From the NCBI GenBank assembly GCA_902363575.1, contig CABJAJ010000005.1, positions 62,001 through 126,000 on the forward strand: a stretch of 64,000 bases of DNA, written 5' to 3'. The position numbers were made by a program, and so were the translations under genes. The DNA is from Rikenellaceae bacterium. Lineage in GTDB: Bacteria; Bacteroidota; Bacteroidia; Bacteroidales; Rikenellaceae. Shown piece after piece: positions 14,534-24,658 of this stretch. Each line of letters starts with the position of its first letter. Positions within the stretch are counted from its first letter, which is position 1. The notes under the pieces are model-generated. The model saw nothing but the letters and a program-made list of their open reading frames with translations. It was not told the origin of the DNA and ran no database searches.

Positions 14534-16726
14534 TCAGCGGATAAACAGCAGCTCGCGGTATTTGGGCAGCGGCCACATCTGGTCGTCCACGATCTCTTCC
14601 AGGCGGTCGATATGCCGCCGGATTTCGTCGAAGTAAGGGGCCACGGTATCGTGGTAGGCAATAGCCCGGGCGCGCTGCTCCTCGATCCGGTTGGCGCATT
14701 TGCGGGCTTCGGTCATCTCGGTCGTGAGCCGCTGAATCTCCCCCGTGTGCTCCTGAATCCTGCGGATCAGCTCCATGTCGGCATTGGGGTTGAGCGAACA
14801 CCCGTGCTGCTTCACCTGCATCATCTTGTAAACCTTATCGAGCAGTTGAGCTTCGTATTTCGAGGCGACAGGTACGATGTGGTTCATGGTCAGGTCGCCC
14901 AGCACGCGCCCCTCGATCTGGATCTTCTTGGTGTAGGTCTCCCATTTGATCTCCGCCCGCGCCTCGAGCTCGCGGCGGGTATAGACCCCCGTACGGTCGA
15001 ACATCGCCACGGTCTGCGCGTCGAGATAGCGATCGACGAGCCGCGGCGTGGAGACCTCGCAGTCGAGTCCCCGGCGCTGGGCCTCCCGCATCCACTCGTC
15101 CGAGTAGCCGTTGCCGTCGAAACGGATGGGCTTGCAGGCGCGGATCATCCGTTTGAGCTCTTCGTAAATGGCCTTTTCCTTCCTGGCCCCCGCCTCGATG
15201 CGTGCGTCCACGGCCTCGCGGAACGCCGTGAGCTCGTCGGCAACGGCGGCGTTGAGCACGATCATCGCCTCGGCGCAGTTGTCCGACGCACCGACGGCCC
15301 GCAGCTCGAAGCGGTTGCCCGTGAAGGCGAAGGGGGAGGTGCGGTTGCGGTCGGTGTTGTCCAGCAGCAGCGTGGGCATGTGCTTGATACCGCTCATCCG
15401 GAATACGTTTTTCGCGTCGAAGCGGATCGCATCGTCCCCCTTGCTGGCCTCCAGCTTGTCGAGCACGGCCGAAACCTGCGTGCCGAGGAAGGCGGAGATG
15501 ATGGCCGGCGGCGCTTCGTTAGCCCCCAGGCGATGGGCGTTCGTCGCGCTCGTGATGGCCGCCTTGAGCAGTCCGTTATGCTTATGCACGGCCGAAATCA
15601 CATTAACCAGGAAGGTGATGAACTGCAGGTTTTCCGATGCCGTCTTGCCGGGACGGAGCAGATTGACCCCCGTGTCGGTGCCGAGCGACCAGTTGTTGTG
15701 CTTGCCCGAGCCATTGACCCCCTTGTAGGGCTTCTCGTGCAGCAACACCCGGAAGCGGTGGCGCCGGGCGATCTTCTCCATGACGGTCATCAGCAGTTGG
15801 TTGTGGTCGTTGGCCAGGTTGGTCTCCTCATAGACGGGCGCCAGCTCGAACTGGCAGGGCGCCACCTCGTTGTGGCGCGTCTTGACGGGGATGCCCAACC
15901 GCAGGCATTCGTACTCGAGCTCCTTCATGAAGGCCATCACCCGCATGGGAATCGCCCCGAAGTAGTGATCCTCGAGCTGCTGGTTCTTGGCCGACTCGTG
16001 GCCCATGAGCGTCCGCCCCGTGAGCATCAGGTCGGGACGCACCGCCCACAGGCTCTCGTCCACGAGGAAGTATTCCTGCTCCCACCCCAGGTAGGAGGTC
16101 ACGCGCTGCACGCTCTTGTCGAAGTAGCGGCACACGTCGGTCGCCGCCTTGTCCACGGCCGACAGGGCCCGGAGCAGGGGTACTTTGTAGTCGAGCGCTT
16201 CACCCGTATAGGAGATGAAGACGGTCGGTATGCAGAGCGTCGTATCGACGATGAACGCGGGCGAGGCGGGATCCCAGGCCGAGTAGCCGCGCGCCTCGAA
16301 GGTGTTGCGGATGCCGCCGCTCGGGAACGACGAGGCGTCGGGCTCCTGCTGCACGAGCAGCTTGCCCGAAAACTCCTCCAGCACCCCGCCCTCCCCGTCC
16401 GGCTCGGCAAAGGCGTCGTGCTTCTCGGCCGTGCCGCCGGTGAGGGGCTGGAACCAGTGGGTGTAGTGGTCGGCTCCGTGTTCGAGCGCCCATTGGCGCA
16501 TCCCGGCGGCAATGCCGTCGGCCACCTCGCGCGTGAGGGGCGTGCCGTGCTGCATGGTGTCGAGCAGCGCCTCGTAGGTCTCGCGGCTGAGGTATTTGCG
16601 CATCGCCCGGCGACCGAAAACCCGGTCGCCGAAGTAATCCGAGGCGCGTCCGTCGGGCGCTTTCACCTCGACCGCCGTGTGGTTGATGGCCGCATCGACC
16701 ATCCGGAATCTGAGTAGGGAGGACAT
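14534..16726 (-). CDS. glnN: Glutamine synthetase type III
   Basis: 730 residues, the usual length for GSIII, from the ATG at 16726 (MSSLLRFRMVDAAINHTAVE). It converts glutamate, ammonia and ATP to glutamine in the cytoplasm. Family motifs are clear: an N-terminal ASDYFGDRVFGRRAMRKYLS, the catalytic NEVAPCQFELAPVYEETN, VNGSGKHNNWSLGTDTG, and NRTSPFAFTGNRFELRAVG. An in-frame extension upstream to 16915 lacks family similarity and overlaps the likely promoter region (TATCTTTG on the minus strand at 16948-16941). Monocistronic. Confidence 0.97.
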   Translation of the reverse strand: MSSLLRFRMVDAAINHTAVEVKAPDGRASDYFGDRVFGRRAMRKYLSRETYEALLDTMQHGTPLTREVADGIAAGMRQWALEHGADHYTHWFQPLTGGTAEKHDAFAEPDGEGGVLEEFSGKLLVQQEPDASSFPSGGIRNTFEARGYSAWDPASPAFIVDTTLCIPTVFISYTGEALDYKVPLLRALSAVDKAATDVCRYFDKSVQRVTSYLGWEQEYFLVDESLWAVRPDLMLTGRTLMGHESAKNQQLEDHYFGAIPMRVMAFMKELEYECLRLGIPVKTRHNEVAPCQFELAPVYEETNLANDHNQLLMTVMEKIARRHRFRVLLHEKPYKGVNGSGKHNNWSLGTDTGVNLLRPGKTASENLQFITFLVNVISAVHKHNGLLKAAITSATNAHRLGANEAPPAIISAFLGTQVSAVLDKLEASKGDDAIRFDAKNVFRMSGIKHMPTLLLDNTDRNRTSPFAFTGNRFELRAVGASDNCAEAMIVLNAAVADELTAFREAVDARIEAGARKEKAIYEELKRMIRACKPIRFDGNGYSDEWMREAQRRGLDCEVSTPRLVDRYLDAQTVAMFDRTGVYTRRELEARAEIKWETYTKKIQIEGRVLGDLTMNHIVPVASKYEAQLLDKVYKMMQVKQHGCSLNPNADMELIRRIQEHTGEIQRLTTEMTEARKCANRIEEQRARAIAYHDTVAPYFDEIRRHIDRLEEIVDDQMWPLPKYRELLFIR

Positions 16727-16940
16727 CGTTTGATAGATTGGTTTGACCAGTACTAACCTGTCGTGCGCGAACCGTGCCGGCGGAACGACGGGAAACTGCC
16801 GGCGCTCCTCGCCGCAGGAAAGCCCTTCCCGAGCCACACCGTCCGGGCGAGGGCCTTCCCTCCGCCATGCCGGTCGGTCGGTTTGCCCGCCCGTCGCTTC
16901 CGGCGTCCGCGTCACCGCACTTGTACGCTACACAACTCCG

Positions 16941-17324
16941 CAAAGATAATTCAATATCCGTCGGACCGGTTTTCCGAAATGGATATTTTTCACAAAAAGG
17001 CTGAAATTTCAGGGTGATTTCCCGAAAAACACCTTGTTTTTTCACACTTCGACCGAAAATTTCGCTCCATTTTCAAAAAATCGCCCTGAAATTTCATCGT
17101 TTTTCCGTTTTTTGTATTTTTTGCACAAATCGTCGATCCGTGGAGATATAGCATAAAATTCAACTAAATTGCCGTAACGCAACCGGGCCTCCGACAAGCG
17201 GGCGCGGGCACGCCTCCTGGCGCGAAAAGGCCGACCGGACGCCCGTTTTTCCGGACGAATGCTTTCGGTCTGTTATTTTATAAACAATTTTTGGTTGCTA
17301 TTCGGTAATTATTTTATACCTTTA
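16941..17324. promoter_or_regulatory. Divergent promoter region between glnN and mutA
   Basis: Minus-strand TATCTTTG at 16948-16941 probably serves glnN. For mutA, TTG at 17295-17297, a 19-bp spacer and TACCTTTA at 17317-17324 fit the Bacteroidetes consensus. The 640-bp gap contains no gene that I can support, and I see no cobalamin riboswitch-like structure. Confidence 0.6.
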
Positions 17325-17366
17325 CGAGCAATTTTGAAACAAACGATTACTAATCTCTAAATAGTT

Positions 17367-19217
17367 ATGGCAAATACCCAACGTGAAAAGTTGTTCGCCG
17401 AATTCCCGCCGGTTACGACCGAGCAATGGGAGGCGGCGATCGCTGCCGACCTCAAGGGAGCGGACTACGAACGTAAATTGGTGTGGAGAACGGGCGAGGG
17501 CTTCAATGTCCGGCCTTACTACCGTGCCGAAAACCTCGAAGGCATCCGGTTCCTGGGATCCGAAGCAGGCGAATTTCCCTATGTGCGCGGCACGCGCTGC
17601 CACAATCGCTGGCTCGTGCACCAGACCCTCGCGGTCGGCTGCCCCGCGCAGGCCAACGCCGAGGCGCTCAAAATCCTCAACGCAGGGGTCGATTCGCTCG
17701 GCTTCTGCATCACGGCCGAGGAGTTCTCGGCAGCCGACCTGGAGACGCTGCTCCGCGACATCTGCCTCACGGCCGTCGAGGTGACTTTCTGCGGCTGCCA
17801 CATGGCCCGCGTCGCCGGACTGGTGATGGACAAGATCGAGAAGGAGCAGCTTCCCGCCGAGCAGCTCCACATCAATTTCTGCATCGACCCGCTGATCCTG
17901 GGCCTCTCGGTCAAGGGGACGTTCTGCACGGGCAACGGGGAGCAGTGTTTCGCCAAAATCGCCGAGCTCGTGCGCCGCACTGCCGGCTACAAGGGCATCC
18001 GCGTGGTAAACGTGTCGGGCGAGACCTTCAGCAACGCCGGTTCGACCATCGTCGAGGAGCTGGCCTTCACGCTGGCTGCCGGACACGACTACCTGGTGCG
18101 CCTGATGGAGTCGGGCCTGAGCGTGGACGAGGCGGCCCGCAAGCTCCGCTTCTCGATGGCCGTAACCGCCAACTACTTCATGGAAATGGCCAAGTTCCGC
18201 GCTGCCCGCATGTTGTGGGCCAACATCGTGAAGGCCTACCAACCCGCGAAAGAGTGCGCCGGCAAGATGTTCACCCACGCCGTCACCTCGCGCTGGAACC
18301 AGACCGTATATGACCCCTATGTGAACATGCTCCGCGGCACGACGGAAGCGATGTCGGCCGCCATCGCGGGCGTGCACTCGCTGGAGGTCGTTCCCTTCGA
18401 CGCGGCATTCGAGACGCCCACCGAGTTCTCGCAGCGCATCGCCCGCAATGCCGAGCTGCTGCTGAAGCACGAGGCCCACTTCGACCAGGTTGTCGATCCG
18501 GCCGGCGGCTCCTACTACATCGAAAACCTCACGCAGAGCATCGCCGCCGAAGCATGGAAGCTCTTCCGCGAGGTCGAAGAGAAGGGCGGCTACACCGAGG
18601 CTTTCAAGGCCGGCTTCATCGTGGAGCGCGTCAAGGCTTCCGCCGCCGCCAAGGATAAGAACATCGCCACGCGCCGCCAGATTCTGCTCGGCGCAAACCA
18701 GTATCCCAATTTCAACGAGGTCGCAGCCAAGGAGATCGCCGAAGCGTGCGTCACGCGTCCCGCCGATGAGGGCAACGTGCTGACCCCCTACCGCGGCGCG
18801 ATGGCTTTCGAGCAGATGCGTCTGCACGTGGACCGCAGCGGCAAGGAACCCAAGGCCTTCATGCTCACCTGCGGTAGCCTGGGCATGGCCCGCGCCCGCG
18901 CCCAGTTCTCCTCCAACTTCTTCGCCTGCGCCGGCATCCGCGTAATCGACAACACCTTCTTCAAATCCATCGAGGAGGGCGTCGAGGCGGCCGTCAAGTC
19001 GGGTGCCCAGATCGTGGTGGTCTGCGCCGCCGACGACGACTACATCGAGGTGGCTCCCCCAATCAAGGAGCTGCTCGCCGGCCGCGCCATCCTGGTGGTG
19101 GCGGGCGCTCCCGCATCGGCTCCCGAGCTCGAAGCGCAGGGCATCTGCAACTTCATCAACGTCAAGAGCAATGTGCTCGAGACCCTGAAATTCTACCTCA
19201 AGGAGATGGGTATCTAA
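17367..19217 (+). CDS. mutA: Methylmalonyl-CoA mutase small (alpha-like) subunit
   Basis: 616 residues. The non-catalytic, pseudo-symmetric partner of MutB in adenosylcobalamin-dependent interconversion of succinyl-CoA and (R)-methylmalonyl-CoA, part of the propionate pathway. A TIM-barrel-type mutase domain occupies about 1-450 (ACRTGEGFNVRPYY-like entry, TSRWNQTVYDPYVNMLRGT, VVDPAGGSYYIENLT), followed by a degenerate B12-binding-fold domain without the DxHxxG motif, as expected for MutA. Start MANTQREKLFAEFPPV. mutB follows after 12 bp. Confidence 0.95.
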   Translation: MANTQREKLFAEFPPVTTEQWEAAIAADLKGADYERKLVWRTGEGFNVRPYYRAENLEGIRFLGSEAGEFPYVRGTRCHNRWLVHQTLAVGCPAQANAEALKILNAGVDSLGFCITAEEFSAADLETLLRDICLTAVEVTFCGCHMARVAGLVMDKIEKEQLPAEQLHINFCIDPLILGLSVKGTFCTGNGEQCFAKIAELVRRTAGYKGIRVVNVSGETFSNAGSTIVEELAFTLAAGHDYLVRLMESGLSVDEAARKLRFSMAVTANYFMEMAKFRAARMLWANIVKAYQPAKECAGKMFTHAVTSRWNQTVYDPYVNMLRGTTEAMSAAIAGVHSLEVVPFDAAFETPTEFSQRIARNAELLLKHEAHFDQVVDPAGGSYYIENLTQSIAAEAWKLFREVEEKGGYTEAFKAGFIVERVKASAAAKDKNIATRRQILLGANQYPNFNEVAAKEIAEACVTRPADEGNVLTPYRGAMAFEQMRLHVDRSGKEPKAFMLTCGSLGMARARAQFSSNFFACAGIRVIDNTFFKSIEEGVEAAVKSGAQIVVVCAADDDYIEVAPPIKELLAGRAILVVAGAPASAPELEAQGICNFINVKSNVLETLKFYLKEMGI

Positions 19218-19229
19218 ATCTGTGAAACA

Positions 19230-21371
19230 ATGAGAGCAAATTTTTCTGAACTGACATACGAAGGAGGCAAGAAGCAAAGCTGCTGCGCCTCGGAAAGCTG
19301 CGCTCAGACCGAGCCGTGGCTGACAGCCGAACGGATACCCGTCAAAGGCGGTTATTCGGCCCGGGACCTCGAGGGCATGGAGCACCTCAACTATGCCGCC
19401 GGCCTCGCGCCGTTCCTGCGCGGCCCCTACTCGACCATGTACGTGATGCGTCCCTGGACGATCCGCCAGTACGCCGGTTTCTCGACCGCCGAAGAGTCCA
19501 ACGCCTTCTACCGCCGCAACCTCGCGGCCGGGCAGAAAGGCCTTTCGGTGGCGTTCGACCTGGCGACCCACCGCGGTTACGACGCCGATCACCCGCGCGT
19601 GGTGGGCGACGTGGGCAAGGCCGGCGTGTCGATCTGCTCGGTGGAGGATATGAAGGTGCTGTTCAACGGTATTCCGCTCGACCGCATGTCGGTGTCGATG
19701 ACCATGAACGGCGCCGTGCTGCCGATCCTGGCGTTCTACATCGTCACGGGGCTGGAGCAGGGCTGCACCCTCGACCAGCTCGCCGGCACCATCCAGAACG
19801 ATATCCTCAAGGAGTTCATGGTGCGCAACACCTATATTTATCCGCCGAAGTTCTCCATGAAGATCATCGCCGATATTTTCGAGTACACTTCGCGCAACAT
19901 GCCCAAGTTCAACTCGATCTCCATTTCGGGTTACCACATGCAGGAGGCGGGCGCCACGGCCGATATCGAGCTGGCCTACACGCTGGCCGACGGCCTGGAG
20001 TACCTGCGGGCCGGTATCAACGCCGGCATGTCGATCGACGCCTTCGCCCCGCGCCTGTCGTTCTTCTGGGCCATCGGCATGAATCACTTCATGGAGATCG
20101 CCAAGATGCGTGCGGCCCGTATGCTTTGGGCCAAGATCGTGCGGCAGTTCGAGCCGAAGAACCCCAAGTCGCTGGCGCTGCGTACCCACTGCCAGACCTC
20201 GGGTTGGTCGCTCACGGAGCAGGATCCCTTCAACAACGTGGCCCGCACGGCCATCGAGGCGATGGGCGCCGCCCTGGGCCACACCCAGTCGCTGCACACC
20301 AACGCGCTGGACGAGGCCATCGCCCTACCGACGGACTTCTCGGCCCGCATCGCCCGCAACACCCAGATTTACATTCAGGAGGAGACCAACGTCTGCCGTG
20401 AGGTCGATCCCTGGGCCGGTTCCTACTATGTGGAGACCCTCACCAACGAGATCGCTCACAAGGCCTGGGAACATATCCAGGAGGTCGAGAAGCTGGGCGG
20501 CATGGCCAAGGCCATCGAGACCGGTATTCCCAAAATGCGTATCGAGGAGGCTTCGGCCCGCAAGCAGGCGCGCATCGACTCCAACTCGGAGAAGATCATC
20601 GGCCTGAACGAATACCGTCTGGAGAAAGAGGCTCCCATCGACATCCTGGCCGTGGACAACACGGCAGTGCGCGAGAGCCAGATCAAGCGCCTGAAGGAGC
20701 TGCGTGCCAACCGCGACGAAGCCGCTGTGAAGCGCACGCTCGAGGCCATCACCGAGTGCGTCAAGACGGGCAAGGGCAACCTGCTCGAACTGGCTGTCGA
20801 GGCAGCGAAGGTGCGTGCTTCGCTCGGTGAGATTTCCGACGCCTGCGAGGTTGTCGTGGGCCGTTACAAGGCAGTTATCCGTTCCATTTCAGGTGTTTAC
20901 AGTTCAGAAGTGAAAAACGACAAATCATTCGAGCACGCCAAGGAGCTGTGCGCCCGCTTCGCCAAGAAGGAGGGCCGCCAGCCGCGCGTGATGATCGCCA
21001 AGCTCGGCCAGGACGGCCACGACCGCGGAGCCAAGGTGGTCGCCACCGGTTACGCCGACATCGGCTTCGACGTCGATATGGGGCCGCTGTTCCAGACCCC
21101 GGAGGAGGCCGCACGCCAGGCCGTCGAGAACGACGTGCACGTGGTGGGCGTTTCGTCCCTCGCCGCCGGGCACCTTACCCTTGTGCCGCAGATCATCGGC
21201 GAGCTCAAGAAACTGGGCCGCGAGGACATCATCGTCATCGTCGGCGGCGTGATCCCGGCACAGGATTACGACCAGCTCTACCGCGACGGCGCCGCCGCCA
21301 TCTTCGGCCCCGGCACGCCGATCGCCACTGCCGCGATCAAGATCCTCGAGATCCTGCTTGACGAACAGTAG
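19230..21371 (+). CDS. mutB: Methylmalonyl-CoA mutase large (catalytic) subunit
   Basis: 713 residues. The catalytic subunit contains the substrate barrel ([78 protein letters not shown]) and a C-terminal cobalamin-binding domain with [12 protein letters not shown], where H597 should be the lower axial ligand of cobalt, followed by SSLAAGH and VIVGGVIP. The start [12 protein letters not shown] lies 12 bp after mutA. The operon ends at a strong terminator. Confidence 0.97.
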   Translation: MRANFSELTYEGGKKQSCCASESCAQTEPWLTAERIPVKGGYSARDLEGMEHLNYAAGLAPFLRGPYSTMYVMRPWTIRQYAGFSTAEESNAFYRRNLAAGQKGLSVAFDLATHRGYDADHPRVVGDVGKAGVSICSVEDMKVLFNGIPLDRMSVSMTMNGAVLPILAFYIVTGLEQGCTLDQLAGTIQNDILKEFMVRNTYIYPPKFSMKIIADIFEYTSRNMPKFNSISISGYHMQEAGATADIELAYTLADGLEYLRAGINAGMSIDAFAPRLSFFWAIGMNHFMEIAKMRAARMLWAKIVRQFEPKNPKSLALRTHCQTSGWSLTEQDPFNNVARTAIEAMGAALGHTQSLHTNALDEAIALPTDFSARIARNTQIYIQEETNVCREVDPWAGSYYVETLTNEIAHKAWEHIQEVEKLGGMAKAIETGIPKMRIEEASARKQARIDSNSEKIIGLNEYRLEKEAPIDILAVDNTAVRESQIKRLKELRANRDEAAVKRTLEAITECVKTGKGNLLELAVEAAKVRASLGEISDACEVVVGRYKAVIRSISGVYSSEVKNDKSFEHAKELCARFAKKEGRQPRVMIAKLGQDGHDRGAKVVATGYADIGFDVDMGPLFQTPEEAARQAVENDVHVVGVSSLAAGHLTLVPQIIGELKKLGREDIIVIVGGVIPAQDYDQLYRDGAAAIFGPGTPIATAAIKILEILLDEQ

Positions 21372-21388
21372 TTGCGTGCACCATGCAG

Positions 21389-21424
21389 CAATCCCCTCCG
21401 CACGCGTGCGGAGGGGATTTTTGT
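21389..21424 (+). terminator. Terminator of mutA-mutB
   Basis: AATCCCCTCCGCAC and GTGCGGAGGGGATT form a 14-bp stem with a two-base loop, followed by TTTTGTTT. Confidence 0.9.
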
Positions 21425-21598
21425 TTCGCCCTGGGAAACGGGAGGGGTTGTTCATTGACACACCTGTGCAAAGGTGTCGAAACGGCTGTAGGCGTTGTCG
21501 AAAGCCGCCAACCTATTTATCTCGTATTATTTACGTCTTAATTTACAAGCGGCAAAATCAACAATGCCACTTAATCAAATGATTAAGTGGCATTTCAG

Positions 21599-21682
21599 TA
21601 CCCGGAGCCGGGATCGAACCGGCACGATCTCGCGATCATTGGTGTTTGAGACCAACGCGTCTACCGATTCCGCCATCCGGGC
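21599..21682 (-). tRNA. tRNA-Leu(CAA)
   Basis: 84 nt on the minus strand. Acceptor GCCCGGA pairs with TCCGGGT (one G-T pair), discriminator A. The anticodon loop CTCAAAC within stem TTGGT/ACCAA gives CAA (21646-21648). A long variable arm fits class II tRNA-Leu. CCA is not encoded. Confidence 0.93.
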
Positions 21683-22210
21683 CGAGGATTCGTAAGAATC
21701 GGAGTGCAAATGTAGCGATAAAATCGCAATTTCCAAATTCACAGCCGCTCTTTTGCATCCCCGGCGCGCTTTCAGCAGGATTACGGGACACCAAACCCGA
21801 GCCGTCCGACAATGAACCCATCGGCCGGCAGGAGCGGGGCAAGAGGCCGGCATACCCATCTCAAAGCGATTGATCGGGAACAAGACCAAGGGGCGCATCA
21901 AAATGGGCAGGAAGCGCACCGAAACGGCACGCGATCCTTCTTGCCGGGCCAACCACCGATCCCGCTCGTCGGCGTCCGGGCGCTCGGCGGCCATGCTGTT
22001 GCTCGTGGGATCCGTATGCCTGATCCAACACATCGATCACGTCCGACCATTATTCGGCCGGGTTTAACGTATCATTTTTTCGGATGGGTTTGAAACCGGA
22101 ATCACGGATGGTCGTCTGGCCGATTAACGTCGGGAGGGAATTAGCCCGACGGAGTTCCGATCACTCTAAGCCGGATTTCCGGCCGCATTTCAACCGGGCT
22201 AAGCCGTGTT
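21683..22210. other. Intergenic region without supported gene
   Basis: 528 bp between tRNA-Leu and uvrC. Overlapping open frames exist on both strands, but none has a family motif, ribosome-binding site or codon pattern that I would defend. No repeats or strong hairpins are evident apart from GC-rich sequence continuing from the uvrC tail. Confidence 0.4.
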
Positions 22211-24166
22211 TTAAAACGGATTTTGGGCGGAATTCGCAGCCGGGTTTTCGGCAAGGTTCGCATCCGGGTTTTCAGCCGGGCTCTCGTCCGGGTTTTCGGT
22301 TGGGTCGGCAGACGGGTTTTCGGCAAACGGGTTTTCAGCAGAGGATGGATCGTCGAACCATGCCCGGATCTTGCGGGCACGGGCGGCGCCGGCGACCGCA
22401 GCGAGCTCCTCCTCCGAGGCGCGGCGCACGGCGGCCACCGTGCGGAACCGGCGCAGAAGGGCCTGAATCGTCCTGTTCCCGATGCCGGGAATCTGCTCCA
22501 GCTCGCTATGGATAAACGCCTTGCTCCGTTTCTGCCGATGGAAAGTGATGCCGAAGCGGTGGGCCTCGTCGCGGATATGGCACACCACCTTGAGGGGCTC
22601 GCCCGTGCGCGAGAGGTAGTAAGGCATCGGATCGCCGGGGTAAAAAATCTCCTCGATGCGCTTGGCAAGACCCACGACAGGCACCTGTCCGGCCAGCCCC
22701 AACTCGCACAGCACGCCGTAGGCACTCGAAAGCTGCCCCTTGCCGCCGTCCACGATGATGAGGTCGGGCAGTTCGGCCCCTTCGTCCAACAGGCGGCGGT
22801 AGCGGCGGTAAACGATCTCCCGCATGGAGGCGAAGTCGTCGGCCCCGACGACCGTTTTGACGTTGTAGTGTCGGTACTCCTTGCGCGAGGGCTTGCCGTC
22901 GCGGAACACGACGCACGAAGCCACCGGGTTGGTGCCCTGAAGGTTGGAGTTGTCGAAACACTCGATATGGCGGGGCTGGCGGTCGAGACGCAGCTCCCGC
23001 TGCATGGCGGACATCAGCCGCTCGGTGTGGCGTTCGGGGTTTTTGATTTCGAGGTTTTTGAGCTGCTCGGCCCGGTAGATGCGGGCGCTCTTCTGCGAGA
23101 ACTCCAGCAGATCGAGTTTTTCGCCCCGCTTGGGCACGGTGAAAGTGACGCCGTCGAAAAGCATCGTGGCCGACGGCAGGAAGGGCACGATCACCTCGCG
23201 GGCCAGCCGGGAGGCGATCTGCTCGACGATGTACTGGATGCCGAGGGTCAGCATTTCGGCCGGCTCGGTATCGACGCCCGTGGAGAGCCGCACGGTCTGC
23301 ACCCCGACGATGGAGCCGTGGCGGATGCGCACGAAATTGCAGTAGGCCACGTCGTCATCGATGAGCAGCGAAAAGACATCGGTATCGACGATGCGGGCGC
23401 TGACGATCACCGAGCGGCCCGAATAGTTCTCGAGCGCCTCGAGCCGCGATTTATACCGCTGTGCGGTCTCGAAGCGCAGCTCAGCCGCCGCACGGCGCAT
23501 CTCCCCCTCGAGGTAGGTGCGCACGGGACGCAGATCGCCCCGCAGGATCGAGACGACCATGCCGGTCAGCTCGGCGTACTCCTCTTCGCTCTGACGCCCC
23601 ACGCAGGGGCCCTTGCAATTGCCCAGGTGGTATTGCAGGCAGACGCAATACCTGCCGCGTGCGATCAGCTCGGGCGCGAGGTTGAGCGAGCAGGTGCGCA
23701 GCGGAATCACCTCGCGGATGAATTCCAGCACGCTGTGCTGCATCCCCACCGACCCGTAGGGACCGAAATACTGGGAGCCGTCGCGTTGCAGGATGCGGGT
23801 GGACTGCACGCGGGGGAAGTGCTCGCGCCGCACCACGATCCAGGGGTAGGTCTTATCGTCCTTGAGCAGGATGTTGTAGCGCGGTTGCAGGGTCTTGATG
23901 AGCGAGTTTTCGAGCAGCAGTGCATCGGTCTCGCTGTCCACAACGATATGGCGGATTTCGGCGATCTGCCGCACGAGCACCTTCACCTTGGCGCTGTGTT
24001 CGCGGCTCTGCACGAAGTAGGACGACACGCGCTTGCGCAGGCTCTTGGCTTTGCCCACATAGATCACCGTCCCCGTGCGGTCGAGGAACTGGTAAACCCC
24101 CGGCGCAAGCGGCAGCAGGGCCACCTGTTCCCTGAGCGACGATTTCTCTTTTTCCGACTGCGCCAT
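22211..24166 (-). CDS. uvrC: UvrABC excinuclease subunit C
   Basis: 651 residues from ATG 24166 (MAQSEKEKSSLREQVALL). The GIY-YIG nuclease domain for 3' incision lies at about 15-95 (APGVYQFLDRTGTVIYVGKA), then a UvrB-interacting UVR motif near 205-240, the RNase H-like 5'-incision domain (IECFDNSNLQGTNPVASCVV, LIIVDGGKGQLS, HIRDEAHRFGI), and a helix-hairpin-helix region (LEQIPGIGNRTIQALL). The last ~45 residues are an unusual Asn-Pro/Glu-rich repetitive tail (units like AENPxA) not typical of UvrC. The tail is encoded by GGGTTTTCGG-type DNA repeats. Confidence 0.96.
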   Translation of the reverse strand: MAQSEKEKSSLREQVALLPLAPGVYQFLDRTGTVIYVGKAKSLRKRVSSYFVQSREHSAKVKVLVRQIAEIRHIVVDSETDALLLENSLIKTLQPRYNILLKDDKTYPWIVVRREHFPRVQSTRILQRDGSQYFGPYGSVGMQHSVLEFIREVIPLRTCSLNLAPELIARGRYCVCLQYHLGNCKGPCVGRQSEEEYAELTGMVVSILRGDLRPVRTYLEGEMRRAAAELRFETAQRYKSRLEALENYSGRSVIVSARIVDTDVFSLLIDDDVAYCNFVRIRHGSIVGVQTVRLSTGVDTEPAEMLTLGIQYIVEQIASRLAREVIVPFLPSATMLFDGVTFTVPKRGEKLDLLEFSQKSARIYRAEQLKNLEIKNPERHTERLMSAMQRELRLDRQPRHIECFDNSNLQGTNPVASCVVFRDGKPSRKEYRHYNVKTVVGADDFASMREIVYRRYRRLLDEGAELPDLIIVDGGKGQLSSAYGVLCELGLAGQVPVVGLAKRIEEIFYPGDPMPYYLSRTGEPLKVVCHIRDEAHRFGITFHRQKRSKAFIHSELEQIPGIGNRTIQALLRRFRTVAAVRRASEEELAAVAGAARARKIRAWFDDPSSAENPFAENPSADPTENPDESPAENPDANLAENPAANSAQNPF

Positions 24167-24623
24167 ACCCCGCAAATTTAACAATTATTCCGCAACCGGA
24201 CAATCGACGCGCAAAATTGACGCCGCACCCGGCGGCAGGGCCGACAGCCGAAACAGGAAACCCGAGGCGGAAGGCGACGAACCGCCCCTCCGAGGCTTCG
24301 CCCCCGGAACGAAGCCGTCCCGCCGGGAACAAACCGCCAATGGGAAAAAACCGCCCACGGGAAAAACCGCCCCGACCGCCGGCCGTGAAAATACGGCAAC
24401 CCTGCCACGGACACGACAACCCAGTCACGAAAACACGGCACCCCGAACACGAAGATACAGCGACCCGAACACGAAGATACAGCGACCCGGCCATGAAACC
24501 ACGGCATCCGGTCACGCAGCCGGACGGACGCAACCTCACGGGAAACCGTGAAAAACAGCGGTCGAAAGGACGGATTCCCTATAATTATCGGTCGTCGGTG
24601 CGACGTATCCGGACAAAAAAAGC
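24167..24623. repeat. Low-complexity intergenic DNA with 22-bp tandem repeat
   Basis: Non-coding and C/A/G-rich. A perfect 22-bp unit beginning CCCGAACACGAAGATACAGC is repeated twice at 24442-24463 and 24464-24485, within a larger field of related CACGAAAACACGG motifs. A weak TATCTTAG at 24624-24631 may be the -7 element of the kinase gene. Confidence 0.7.
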
Positions 24624-24658
24624 TATCTTAGCCCTATAAACCGCAAACCCACCATCCG

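Noticed and set aside
14528..16717. A 729-codon open frame antisense to glnN.
   Set aside because: Composition artefact opposite a full-length, motif-complete glutamine synthetase.
17322..20297. A 991-codon open frame antisense to mutA and mutB.
   Set aside because: Its sequence is the reverse-frame shadow of the two highly conserved mutase genes in GC-rich DNA and has no domain, signal or ribosome-binding site.
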